Source of the DNA: Halosolutus halophilus
GTDB taxonomy: Archaea; Halobacteriota; Halobacteria; Halobacteriales; Natrialbaceae
NCBI RefSeq assembly: GCF_022869805.1
Contig: NZ_CP094974.1
Location: forward strand, 1,612,001-1,676,000
DNA length: 64,000 nt
Direction of reading: 5' to 3'
Numbering within the stretch: the first letter of the stretch is position 1; each line of letters opens with the position of its first letter. The notes beneath the pieces are model-generated. The model saw nothing but the letters and a program-made list of their open reading frames with translations, was not told the DNA's origin and searched no databases. The position numbers were made by a program, and so were the translations under genes. This document shows positions 43,327-50,874 of the stretch, one piece after another.

Positions 43327-45201
43327 ATGACCGACACCGAGTACGACTACGAGGAACTCGGACTCGTCGCCGGGCTGGAGATCCACCAGCAACTGGATAC
43401 GGCGACGAAGCTGTTCTGTAACTGTCCGACCGACCTTCGCGAGCCCGACGAGTCGACGCGTACCTTTTCACGCTACCTCCATCCCACCCGGAGCGAACTG
43501 GGCGAACTCGACGCCGCCGCCGTCGAGGAGAGCACGGTCGATCGGAAGTTCGAGTACCTCGCGTACGACACCACCTGTCTCGTCGAGGAGGACGACGAAC
43601 CGCCACACCGGCTGGACGACGAGGCCCTCGAGACGGTTCTCGAGATCGCCCAGCTGATGGACATGGCCCCGGTCGATCAGGCCCACGTCATGCGCAAGAT
43701 CGTCGTCGACGGCTCGAACACGTCCGGATTCCAGCGATCGACGCTGATCGCCACGGACGGCGCGATCGAGACGAGCGAGGGCTCCGTCGGGATCGAGGAT
43801 CTCATGCTCGAGGAGGAGAGCGCCCAGCGGGTGACCGAAACCGAGGACGGTGTGCGCTACAGTCTCGATCGGCTCGGCATTCCGCTGGTCGAGATCGGCA
43901 CCAGCCCGGACGTCTCCACGCCCGAGCAGGCGCTCGAAGCGGCCGAACGGATCGGAATGCTGCTGCGCTCGACCGGAAAGGTCAAGCGCGGACTCGGAAC
44001 GATCCGCCAGGACGTCAACGTCTCGATCGAGGAGGGTGCCCGGGTCGAGATCAAGGGCGTCCAGAGTCTCGACGACATCGACGATATCGTTCGCAACGAG
44101 GTCGCCCGGCAGGTGGAACTCGTCGCGATCACCGACGAACTGGCCGATCGCGAGGCGTCTGTCGACGAGCCACAGGACGTGAGCAGCGTCTTCGAAGACA
44201 CCGAGAGCGGTGTGATCAACGGCGCATTGAACTCGGGTGGCTCGGTGATGGCGGTCCCCCTGTACGAGTTCGACGGCCTCGTGGGGCGCGAAATCGCGCC
44301 CGATCGTCGCCTCGGCACCGAGTTCTCCGACCACGCGAAGCGCCACGGCGCGGGCGGGATCTTCCACACGGACGAACTGCCCGCCTACGGCGTCACGGAA
44401 GGCGAGGTCGAGGCGCTTCGCGAGGCCGTCGGTGCCGGCCCCGAGGACGCCGTCGCTATCGTCGCCGACGACACCGACACGGCCGAGACGGCGATCGACG
44501 CCGTGGCCGATCGGGCCGGGATGGCGCTCGAAGGGGTCCCCGAGGAGACCCGCGGCGCGAACGACGACGGGACGACACGCTACCTGCGTCCGCTGCCCGG
44601 TGCGGCGCGGATGTACCCCGAGACGGACGTCCCGCCGGTCGAACCGGACCCGAGCGACGTCCCGGAACCCGAGCTCCTGACCGAGAAAGTCGATCGCTAC
44701 CAGCGGGAGTACGGTCTCGACGCGGGACTGGCCGAACAGGTCGCCTACGGGCAGTACATGCCGCTGTTCGAGGACGTCGTGGCCGACGGCGTCGACCCGA
44801 CGCTGGCCGCGACGACGCTCGAGTCGACGCTGACCGAACTTCGCCGGGACGACGTCCCGGTGGAGAACGTGACGCGAGAGCACCTGGAGGACGTGTTTGC
44901 GATGGCCGAGGGCGGCGACCTCGCCCGAGAGGGGATCCCGGACCTGCTGCGGGCACTCGCGTCGGACCCCGACCGATCGGCCGAGAAGGCCGCGGACGCT
45001 GCGGGGCTCGGTTCGGCCGCCGAGGACGAGGTTCGCGAGGCCGTCGTCGAGGTCGTCGAACGAAACGCGGACCAGGTCGAGGACGAGGGCATGCAGGCGT
45101 TCTCGGCCCTCATGGGCGAGTGTATGGGTGCGCTCCGCGGCAAAGCCGACGGCGACCTGGTGAGCCAACTCCTGCGCGAGGAGATACAGAACCGGGCCTG
45201 A
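43327..45201 (+). CDS. gatE: Glu-tRNA(Gln) amidotransferase subunit E
   Basis: The 624-residue GatE pairs with GatD to convert Glu-tRNA(Gln) to Gln-tRNA(Gln), the archaeal route that replaces a glutaminyl-tRNA synthetase. It opens LGLVAGLEIHQQLDTATKLFCNCPTDL, the kinase-like catalytic start of the GatB/GatE family. It carries the GNTSGF/QRSTLIATDG block, the insert domain near 300-420 (AspRS-like), and a C-terminal YqeY-like helical domain (DLAREGIPDLLRALASD). The length is standard. The gene is followed by a short tandem repeat. Confidence 0.96.
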   Translation: MTDTEYDYEELGLVAGLEIHQQLDTATKLFCNCPTDLREPDESTRTFSRYLHPTRSELGELDAAAVEESTVDRKFEYLAYDTTCLVEEDDEPPHRLDDEALETVLEIAQLMDMAPVDQAHVMRKIVVDGSNTSGFQRSTLIATDGAIETSEGSVGIEDLMLEEESAQRVTETEDGVRYSLDRLGIPLVEIGTSPDVSTPEQALEAAERIGMLLRSTGKVKRGLGTIRQDVNVSIEEGARVEIKGVQSLDDIDDIVRNEVARQVELVAITDELADREASVDEPQDVSSVFEDTESGVINGALNSGGSVMAVPLYEFDGLVGREIAPDRRLGTEFSDHAKRHGAGGIFHTDELPAYGVTEGEVEALREAVGAGPEDAVAIVADDTDTAETAIDAVADRAGMALEGVPEETRGANDDGTTRYLRPLPGAARMYPETDVPPVEPDPSDVPEPELLTEKVDRYQREYGLDAGLAEQVAYGQYMPLFEDVVADGVDPTLAATTLESTLTELRRDDVPVENVTREHLEDVFAMAEGGDLAREGIPDLLRALASDPDRSAEKAADAAGLGSAAEDEVREAVVEVVERNADQVEDEGMQAFSALMGECMGALRGKADGDLVSQLLREEIQNRA

Positions 45202-45225
45202 TTCGACGGGACCGTCGAGTTCTAC

Positions 45226-45278
45226 GTTTCGGTGCGGATTCAGTTTTCGGTGTGAATCCCGTTTTCGGTGCGAATCCC
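45226..45278 (+). repeat. 18-bp tandem repeat behind gatE
   Basis: GTTTTCGGTGTGAATCCC (45243-45260) and GTTTTCGGTGCGAATCCC (45261-45278) are adjacent copies differing at one base. A diverged copy precedes them at 45226-45242 and a degenerate one follows. The array ends about 100 bp before the next gene. Confidence 0.7.
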
Positions 45279-45382
45279 GTTTCTGGCGGTAGTTTTCTCG
45301 ACTGTCGAGGATGGTATGACATCACGTGTCGCAAACATTTATCAGTACCAACGTTGCCGGATTACACAACCAGGTGGTCCCG

Positions 45383-46003
45383 ATGAACCAAGAATCCGTT
45401 ACAGCCGTGTGTCACGTGCGCGCACCGTTGCTCCTCGAACCGATCGATAGACAGGTCGAGACGCTGCAGGCGTGTGAGTCCGAAGGCGCGGTCGACGATC
45501 TGCTGCTTCGCAGTTGGCCCAAGGAAGTCGCGCTGAAGGAATCGAACCCCCACCAGGAGGTCCTCGAAACGTACGATCGGCTCACCGACTGGGCCGATCG
45601 ACAGGGCGTGAGCGTCGAACCGCCGTTCAGACAGCGGACGACGACCTCGCAGGTGACCGGCGAGACGACGGAGTTGCTCGTCACGCCCCTGCTGTGTCTC
45701 GAGGTGTACGCCGACGACGAACTGATCGGAGTGTTCCCCCACTCGGCGGACGACGAGACGTACACCACCGACGAGGCGATCGCGACGCTCCGGACCGGGG
45801 ACCTGCCGACACCACTCGAGGGCGAAACGTACATCGAGGGGACGACGCCGGGTGACTGTCCAGCCTGTGGCGGCTCGCTGGTCGACGGACAGGGGCTGTT
45901 CGCGTGTTCCGACTGTGGCTGGGTCGGGACCGTCACCGGGACAGGAGAGTACGTTTCCCACTCGGTGCCGGACGAAACCCCGGAACGCCAGATCAAGAAC
46001 TGA
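45383..46003 (+). CDS. Zinc-ribbon protein with helical N-terminal domain
   Basis: The 206-residue protein from ATG 45383 begins with a strand and helix (VTAVCHVRAPLLLEPIDRQVETLQA). A conserved-looking core follows (DDLLLRSWPKEVALKES...LETYDRLTDWADRQGV) and the C-terminus is a Cys4 ribbon (CPACGG...CSDCGW). The fold resembles small haloarchaeal regulators that sense through a helix bundle, but I cannot name it. A TTTATC box about 30 bp before the in-frame ATG supports this start over the upstream one at 45326. Confidence 0.7.
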   Translation: MNQESVTAVCHVRAPLLLEPIDRQVETLQACESEGAVDDLLLRSWPKEVALKESNPHQEVLETYDRLTDWADRQGVSVEPPFRQRTTTSQVTGETTELLVTPLLCLEVYADDELIGVFPHSADDETYTTDEAIATLRTGDLPTPLEGETYIEGTTPGDCPACGGSLVDGQGLFACSDCGWVGTVTGTGEYVSHSVPDETPERQIKN

Positions 46004-46120
46004 GAAGTGACGCTCCGGTAGCAGGGTCTATCGAGCGAACAGGCGACGATCGGTGACGCGGCCCACCGGACGGCCCGTTTCTTGCATCGGACGACGCGGT
46101 TCTCACACCGGACAGATCGC

Positions 46121-47161
46121 TCACTCGTCGGCGACGTCGTCCGCGTACTCGGCATCGACGGTCACAGTGGTGCCGACGCGATCGACGGTGACGGTGTCGG
46201 CGTCCGATCCGAGTTCCGACTCGAGGCGATCCTCGTCGACGAGGTCGTCGGAACTGTAGTCGACGACGGACGTCGCACGGGCGCCGACGTCGTCTTCGAC
46301 GATCGACAGTCGCTGGTGGATACCGGTGGAGCCGGTGAAGGCGGCGAACTCGAACGTGGGCCCGTCGGCGTCGTCCGATCGATCGTTCGAGAGCGTCTCC
46401 GCGTCGAATTCGTCGTCCGTCGTGTACAGACAGAGGGTAATCCCGTCGTCCTCGCCGGTCCGGATGAGTGACGCGAACTCGTCGTCCGTTTCGTGTTTCG
46501 GCTCGCGGTCTCCGGCCGCCGTCGCGACCGTTCGTTCGACCGCCGTGACCGGATCGAAGTCGGGATCGGTCGCGTTCGGATAGCTGAACGCGAACACCTC
46601 GTCGCTGACGCCGACGACTTCGCCGCTGTCGGGATCGGTGTACACTGCGTACGTCTCCGCGTCGGTTTCGACGTCGTAGCCGGCGTCCTCGAGATCGGTC
46701 CTGAGGTCGTCGAACGCGTAGGAACCCGCGAGCGCGTACACGCCATCGACGAAGACGAACGCTCCGGTTCCATCGTCAGTCTCGTCGTTTTCCCGATACG
46801 GATCGAAACTGGACGAATCGGCCAGTTGGCCGAGGCCGAACAGATAGTAGTTGAACGTGAAGGCAATCGGATTGCCGAGCAACGGATCGCTCGGTTCCGC
46901 GCCGTCTTCGGGACTCTCGTCGTCGCGAAGCGCGGCGATCGTTTCCTGATCGATCGCACCGTAGAAGTATCTCGACTCGTCGTTTTCGGGGAGGAGAGAC
47001 GCGTACCGCGGCAGTTCGCCGTCCGATTCACCATCGTCGTCCGACGACTCGCCCCCCGGATCGGTTCCGTCGTCGCTCGACTCCGAACAGCCAGCGAGAA
47101 GTGTCGTTCCGGTCCCCACACCAAGGAGGTGCAGGACTCTCCGTCGGTGTACCTCAGTCAT
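46121..47161 (-). CDS. Acidic lipoprotein, unknown function
   Basis: The 346-residue protein has a short signal with a twin-arginine-like RRRVLHLLG and lipobox LAGC near residue 25. An acidic low-complexity segment leads to two similar modules (about 50-205 and 205-340). Each carries a YFYGAI / IHQRLS-type beta pattern, and the C-terminal one has the VDYSSDDL block. The duplicated build hints at an extracellular binding protein. A 15-bp tandem repeat lies 28 bp upstream. Confidence 0.75.
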   Translation of the reverse strand: MTEVHRRRVLHLLGVGTGTTLLAGCSESSDDGTDPGGESSDDDGESDGELPRYASLLPENDESRYFYGAIDQETIAALRDDESPEDGAEPSDPLLGNPIAFTFNYYLFGLGQLADSSSFDPYRENDETDDGTGAFVFVDGVYALAGSYAFDDLRTDLEDAGYDVETDAETYAVYTDPDSGEVVGVSDEVFAFSYPNATDPDFDPVTAVERTVATAAGDREPKHETDDEFASLIRTGEDDGITLCLYTTDDEFDAETLSNDRSDDADGPTFEFAAFTGSTGIHQRLSIVEDDVGARATSVVDYSSDDLVDEDRLESELGSDADTVTVDRVGTTVTVDAEYADDVADE

Positions 47162-47188
47162 CCAGTAGCAGTGGAGGCTGACATCACA

Positions 47189-47218
47189 TTACTGTGGTGG
47201 TCGTTACTGTGGTGGTCG
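47189..47218. repeat. Perfect 15-bp tandem repeat upstream of the lipoprotein gene
   Basis: TTACTGTGGTGGTCG occurs twice in direct succession (47189-47203 and 47204-47218). It begins 28 bp upstream of the minus-strand lipoprotein start, the position of TATA and upstream elements. Confidence 0.7.
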
Positions 47219-47271
47219 TCACGACGTGCCGCAGTTCGTCACCACCAGCCGTGGATCCTCGTGAGAGTGAA

Positions 47272-48036
47272 CTACCGATCGGCCGGTCGTTCGGTCGCGC
47301 GCCGCAGGAGACCGAGCAGCGTGTTCGCCTCCCGTTCGGTCAGGTCGGCACGGCCGTAGACTCGACGGAGCATGCGCATCGTCTTCTCGCGTTTCTCTTC
47401 GGGGTGGTTGATCTCGACGAGCAGGTCCGCCCACTGGTCGTAGAGTCGATCGACGGCCGGTTCGGGGGCCCGAACGCGCTCGACGTCCGGAAGCTGAGTG
47501 TCGCCGCCCAGCGTGAGCGATCGGAGTTCGTACAGCGTCACGGTCGCGGCCTGACCGAGATTGAGGACGGGATACTCGGCGCTGGCCGGGATCGAACAGA
47601 TCTCGTCGATCCGGGCGAGTTCTTCGTTGGTGAGTCCGACCCGTTCGCGCCCGAAGACGAGCGCGGTCTGTGCCTCGACCCGCAGCAATCGCTCCGCGAG
47701 ATCCGCAGGCGTCGAGTATGGAAAGCGGACGTGACGCCGATCGTCCTCGTTCGTCACGGCTGTACAGCCGATCGTGTGATACTCCTCGACGAGTCGATCG
47801 AAACTGATCTCGGTGGCGTTCGGAAGGACGTCGTCGCGGGCGTGCCCGGCGTACCCGTACGCATCACCCTCGGGATCGAGTTCGGGTGGATCGACGAGCA
47901 ACAACTCCTCGAACCCGAAGTTCTTCATCGCTCGCGCGATCGTGCCCACGTTTCCGGGGGTCGTTGCGTCAACCACGGCGACTGCCGGAGGTGTTCGCCC
48001 GTCCGGCAACTCGCGGGTGGACTGCTCGTCAGTCAT
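47272..48036 (-). CDS. trmJ: tRNA 2'-O-methyltransferase TrmJ (SPOUT family)
   Basis: The 254-residue SPOUT knotted methyltransferase modifies the ribose of nucleotide 32 in tRNA in its family. The knot motifs are visible: PGNVGTIARAMKNFGF (about 27-42), ALVFGRERVGLTNEEL (near 130) and the SAM loop YPVLNLGQAATVTLYEL (near 155). The C-terminal 70 residues form the family helical extension. It is the last gene before the replication origin, transcribed away from it. Confidence 0.9.
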   Translation of the reverse strand: MTDEQSTRELPDGRTPPAVAVVDATTPGNVGTIARAMKNFGFEELLLVDPPELDPEGDAYGYAGHARDDVLPNATEISFDRLVEEYHTIGCTAVTNEDDRRHVRFPYSTPADLAERLLRVEAQTALVFGRERVGLTNEELARIDEICSIPASAEYPVLNLGQAATVTLYELRSLTLGGDTQLPDVERVRAPEPAVDRLYDQWADLLVEINHPEEKREKTMRMLRRVYGRADLTEREANTLLGLLRRATERPADR

Positions 48037-48243
48037 TGGTTCGTCTGTCGCGACGTCGGTCGATCTCGTTGGCTGACGACCGCACGGACTCCCTCGAACC
48101 GCTCATACGGATGCTATCGACCGTGGCGTCAAAAGTGACGTGTTCGGAGAGAGCCGTCTTCCCGCTCCGACCTACTGAGAGTCGATCGCGCTGACAGTAT
48201 CTTCGCATCGGTTTTCGGAGCGTGGTCCAGCATCGGTTCCTCG

Positions 48244-48364
48244 GAGGATAAGAGGATCCCTAGAGGATAAGGGATAGGTTCGGGTAGTTAGAATAGGTTA
48301 GAATAGATCTAGAACTAGTATGAAAAGAACTAGTATGAAGTCATCTAGAGACGATTGAGACTAG
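48244..48364. repeat. AT-rich block with stacked direct repeats and CTAG cluster
   Basis: GAGGATAAG recurs at 48244 and 48263, GTTAGAATAG is a perfect tandem (48287-48306), and AGAACTAGTATGAA recurs at 48311 and 48326. Six CTAG tetranucleotides fall at 48260, 48309, 48315, 48330, 48345 and 48361. It is much richer in A+T than the surroundings and lies beside the ORB-like elements, so it is the best candidate for the duplex-unwinding element. Confidence 0.65.
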
Positions 48365-48510
48365 AACTTGATCCCACTGCTTGACCGAGACGTCCTGCAT
48401 TTGGAATCCCGCGTTTTGAATATCGGGATCGAGTTCGTCCCTCGTGCCAACGATCTGCCAGCGTCCGTTTGACCCGCTCGTGGGACAGCAGCCACTGGAG
48501 TGACACGGGG
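48365..48510. other. Spacer between unwinding block and origin boxes
   Basis: The stretch has partial peptide-like frames on the minus strand that switch frame (for example DELDPDIQNAG then KQWDQVLVS), maybe a lost gene. No feature can be supported. Confidence 0.3.
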
Positions 48511-48534
48511 ACACACCCCCCTCGCGTTTGTAAG
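48511..48534 (-). promoter_or_regulatory. Origin-recognition-box-like element 1
   Basis: The minus strand reads CTTACAAACGCGAGGGGGGTGTGT, matching the consensus TTACATCCGCGASGGGGGTG of the set at most positions. The G-string is a hallmark of haloarchaeal ORBs. Confidence 0.6.
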
Positions 48535-48535
48535 T

Positions 48536-48549
48536 CCACATTCGTGTGG
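48536..48549. repeat. Short perfect hairpin CCACA-TTCG-TGTGG
   Basis: A 5-bp stem with a TTCG tetraloop sits between ORB-like elements 1 and 2. It may contribute to origin structure. Confidence 0.4.
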
Positions 48550-48564
48550 GGGTCTTCGTTGGCT

Positions 48565-48588
48565 ACACACCTTCGTCGCGGATGTAAT
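48565..48588 (-). promoter_or_regulatory. Origin-recognition-box-like element 2
   Basis: The minus strand reads ATTACATCCGCGACGAAGGTGTGT, the consensus with a shortened G-string. Orientation matches element 1 and is opposite to elements 3 and 4. Confidence 0.6.
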
Positions 48589-48656
48589 ATCGGTCGTTCC
48601 GACGACAGATACGGCCGAAATCGACGGTTCGATCGATCACCCCCCACCCATTTGCC
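48589..48656. other. Inter-ORB spacer
   Basis: The region between the oppositely oriented boxes 2 and 3, about 70 bp, includes a CACCCCCCACCC C-run near its right end. The strand of the G-run is the opposite of boxes 3 and 4. No gene. Confidence 0.35.
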
Positions 48657-48680
48657 GTTACATCCGCGACGGGGGTGTGC
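48657..48680 (+). promoter_or_regulatory. Origin-recognition-box-like element 3
   Basis: The plus strand reads GTTACATCCGCGACGGGGGTGTGC, the best match to the consensus. It faces away from elements 1 and 2. Confidence 0.65.
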
Positions 48681-48849
48681 GTGGGGTTCCGGTAATTCAA
48701 TCGCTCGAACCCCGGTAAAGCCGGTGCTCGGATCGGACTCTCGAGACGGAGTTTCGACAGTCCGCCGCGGATTCCGTCCCGCCCGTCGGAGCCGTCGACT
48801 CCCTCGGAACGAGGCGGCACGATCGACCACTCCGGTCGACACGCCAACA

Positions 48850-48873
48850 GTTACATCCGCGAGGGGGGTGTCG
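48850..48873 (+). promoter_or_regulatory. Origin-recognition-box-like element 4
   Basis: The plus strand reads GTTACATCCGCGAGGGGGGTGTCG, 20 of 24 bases as in element 3, with one more G in the string. It lies about 240 bp upstream of orc1. Confidence 0.65.
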
Positions 48874-49076
48874 GGGGCACGCTTCGGACGATGGGAACGA
48901 TGGAGTCGCTACAGGTCCCAGTGGCCGATCCGGACGATCGGGACGAAGCGGTGATCCGGGCCGCCTTAGAAACGCGAGGTAGGCGGCCGTCCGATATACT
49001 CGTTTTACGGCACTCTTCCCGACTATCAGGGACTCTATTAGGAGATTTACACCCGCGATCGATCTCCATAGCTTTA

Positions 49077-49093
49077 TTTCAATCCAGTTGAAA
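49077..49093. promoter_or_regulatory. Dyad TTTCAA-N5-TTGAAA before orc1
   Basis: A perfect 6-bp inverted repeat with 5-bp spacer lies immediately after the TTTATTT box and about 17 bp before the orc1 ATG. It may be an autoregulatory operator, or part of a degenerate ORB (it is followed by CGG-TCCGGG). Confidence 0.5.
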
Positions 49094-49109
49094 CGGTCCG
49101 GGTACTGCA

Positions 49110-50348
49110 ATGTCCGCGAACGACGATCGTGATCCACTCTTTCGGTACGACGATCCGGTCTTTGCCGACGAGCGATTGCTCGAGATCACGCATCTCCCCG
49201 GTCCGGACCGGATCGTCGGGCGCGACGACCAGATGCAACGGGTAGCGGACGCCCTGAATCCTGCGATCTTCGGGAGCGAACCCAATCACCTGTTCATCTT
49301 CGGGAAAACCGGCACCGGCAAGTCGCTCATCTCCCGGTCGGTTACCCAGCGAGTGATCACGGAAGCCCAACACGACGACGTCACGGTGAAGTACGCCTTC
49401 ATCGACTGCGGGGAACAGAATACGGAAGCATCGATCGTCAAGACGATCGCCCAGATCGTCAACGAACCCGAACGGAGCGGCGTCACCGTCCCCGATCGTG
49501 GTCTCGGCACCGGCGACTACTACAAACGGCTCTGGGAGGCCGTCGACGACTGTACCGACGTCACGATCGTCATCCTGGACGAGATCGACATGCTCGAGGA
49601 CGACGAAGTGCTCCGGAAACTCTCTCGTGCTGGCGAGAACCGTCGGATCTCGGACTCGAGTATCGGGATCATCGGCATTTCGAACAAGATCGACTTCCCG
49701 GATCACCTCTCCGAACGGGTCAAGTCGAGCCTCTCGCGCGACGAACTCGTCTTCTCCCCGTACGACGCGAACCAACTCGTCGAAATCCTCGAGAAACGAC
49801 GGGACGCGTTCCACGACGGCGTGCTCTCCGACGACGTGATCCCGCTGACCGCCGCGCTCGCGGCCCAGGAACACGGCGACGCACGCAAGGCGATCGACAT
49901 CCTCCGGAACGCCGGCCGGATCGCGAAGAAACAAACCGACACCCGGGTCACCGCCGACCACGTCCGTGACGCGAAAGAGAAGACCGAAGCCGATCGGTTC
50001 AACGAACTGATCGAGGGCTCGCCCCAGCAGGCCAAGGCGATCCTCTACTCGTTGACCTTGCTGACCGAGAACAGCAGCGAGAAGGAGTTCCCGACGAAGA
50101 TCATCTACAACCAGTACAAGGAGATCGCCCGCCAACTCGACTTCGACGTGCTCTCGGAACGGCGCGTCCAGGAGATCCTCCAGGAACAGAACTTCCTCAA
50201 CGTGATCCAGTCGGAACGCGAGGGTCGCGGGCGCGGGCGCGGCGCTCACGCGAAACACCGCTTGCTCGAGAATCCCTCGATCGTCAAGAAGGTGCTGTTG
50301 CGAGATTCGCGACTCGCCCCTCTCGAGGACGCGAACCCGGACGCCTGA
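49110..50348 (+). CDS. orc1: Orc1/Cdc6 replication initiator
   Basis: The 412-residue AAA+ initiator binds origin boxes and loads the MCM helicase. Seen directly: Walker A GKTGTGKS (65-72), Walker B ILDEID (155-160), sensor-1 region IGISNKIDF, sensor-2 region EHGDARKAIDILRNAGR and a C-terminal winged helix (RRVQEILQEQNFLNVIQ). The final basic-glycine RGRGRGAHAK stretch is the wing of that domain. It stands beside its predicted origin. The ATG gives the common length and an acidic N-terminal tail; a TTTATTT box lies 35 bp before it. Confidence 0.96.
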   Translation: MSANDDRDPLFRYDDPVFADERLLEITHLPGPDRIVGRDDQMQRVADALNPAIFGSEPNHLFIFGKTGTGKSLISRSVTQRVITEAQHDDVTVKYAFIDCGEQNTEASIVKTIAQIVNEPERSGVTVPDRGLGTGDYYKRLWEAVDDCTDVTIVILDEIDMLEDDEVLRKLSRAGENRRISDSSIGIIGISNKIDFPDHLSERVKSSLSRDELVFSPYDANQLVEILEKRRDAFHDGVLSDDVIPLTAALAAQEHGDARKAIDILRNAGRIAKKQTDTRVTADHVRDAKEKTEADRFNELIEGSPQQAKAILYSLTLLTENSSEKEFPTKIIYNQYKEIARQLDFDVLSERRVQEILQEQNFLNVIQSEREGRGRGRGAHAKHRLLENPSIVKKVLLRDSRLAPLEDANPDA

Positions 50349-50874
50349 CGGTCGATCGGTAACTGCGGGCCGTGAGACGGTCCCTGTATCGCGACTCCCG
50401 GGCTCTGACCCGTATTTTCGCAGTTCGACCTGGATCCTTCTATGGCACGCTCAGGAACGGCTCGGTCCCGGGTGTGCAGCGGTGTCCACGTCGCCCAGCG
50501 TTCCGACGACGATCGTGGACAGATCGCGCACGTCGACAAGGACAGGACCCGCTCGCCGTCAGAGACACGCATTCGCCCCTGGCCGCGGCTGCCGCCCTCG
50601 ACTCGTCGATTCCGGATGGCGACGGCGGAAGTGACCACCTGGGTGTACTATCACACACGTCGGAGCGACCGACGCCGGCGGAAACTCGATCGGAGAATCG
50701 TTCCCGGCGGTCCGAACGACGGACCTCGAGAGGCCGGGCGGTCCTGTCGAACTCGCGGTTAGCGGGCCGCAAACGCTGGCTGGCTACGTCGGACGGCCGG
50801 GGCTGACCGACGACCACCGCAGTCCCGTTCGCCGCAATCGCGTCTCCTTTCCGTCTCCCCTCCCCAGCGAAAGT
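50349..50874. other. 526-bp gap without a convincing gene
   Basis: Frames here are basic and arginine-rich, unlike real haloarchaeal proteins (for example one at 50442 starting ARSGTARSR). No promoter or terminator stands out. It separates orc1 from the folP-mptE pair. Confidence 0.4.

Larger units (their letters stand above)
48240..49109. other. Predicted chromosomal replication origin
   Basis: This 870-bp gene-free region lies directly upstream of orc1/cdc6. It has an AT-rich repeat block (48244-48364), two ORB-like boxes on the minus strand, two on the plus strand and a dyad just before the orc1 start. The arrangement of inverted G-string boxes next to an Orc1 gene is the established layout of haloarchaeal origins. 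Activity itself is inferred. Confidence 0.75.

Noticed and set aside
45110-45334. Minus-strand frame with GFAPKTGFTPK repeats over the gatE end
   Set aside because: It simply reads the 18-bp tandem repeat and the gatE coding strand backwards.
48345-48490. Frame-shifting peptide-like segment near the origin (DELDPDIQNAG and KQWDQVLVS)
   Set aside because: The most protein-like parts lie in different frames, third positions are not G/C biased throughout, and no start or family is recognised; at most a dead remnant.
50372-50806. Open frames after orc1 (144 and 106 codons)
   Set aside because: They are basic and arginine-rich with no homology pattern, unlike the acidic haloarchaeal proteome; treated as chance frames.
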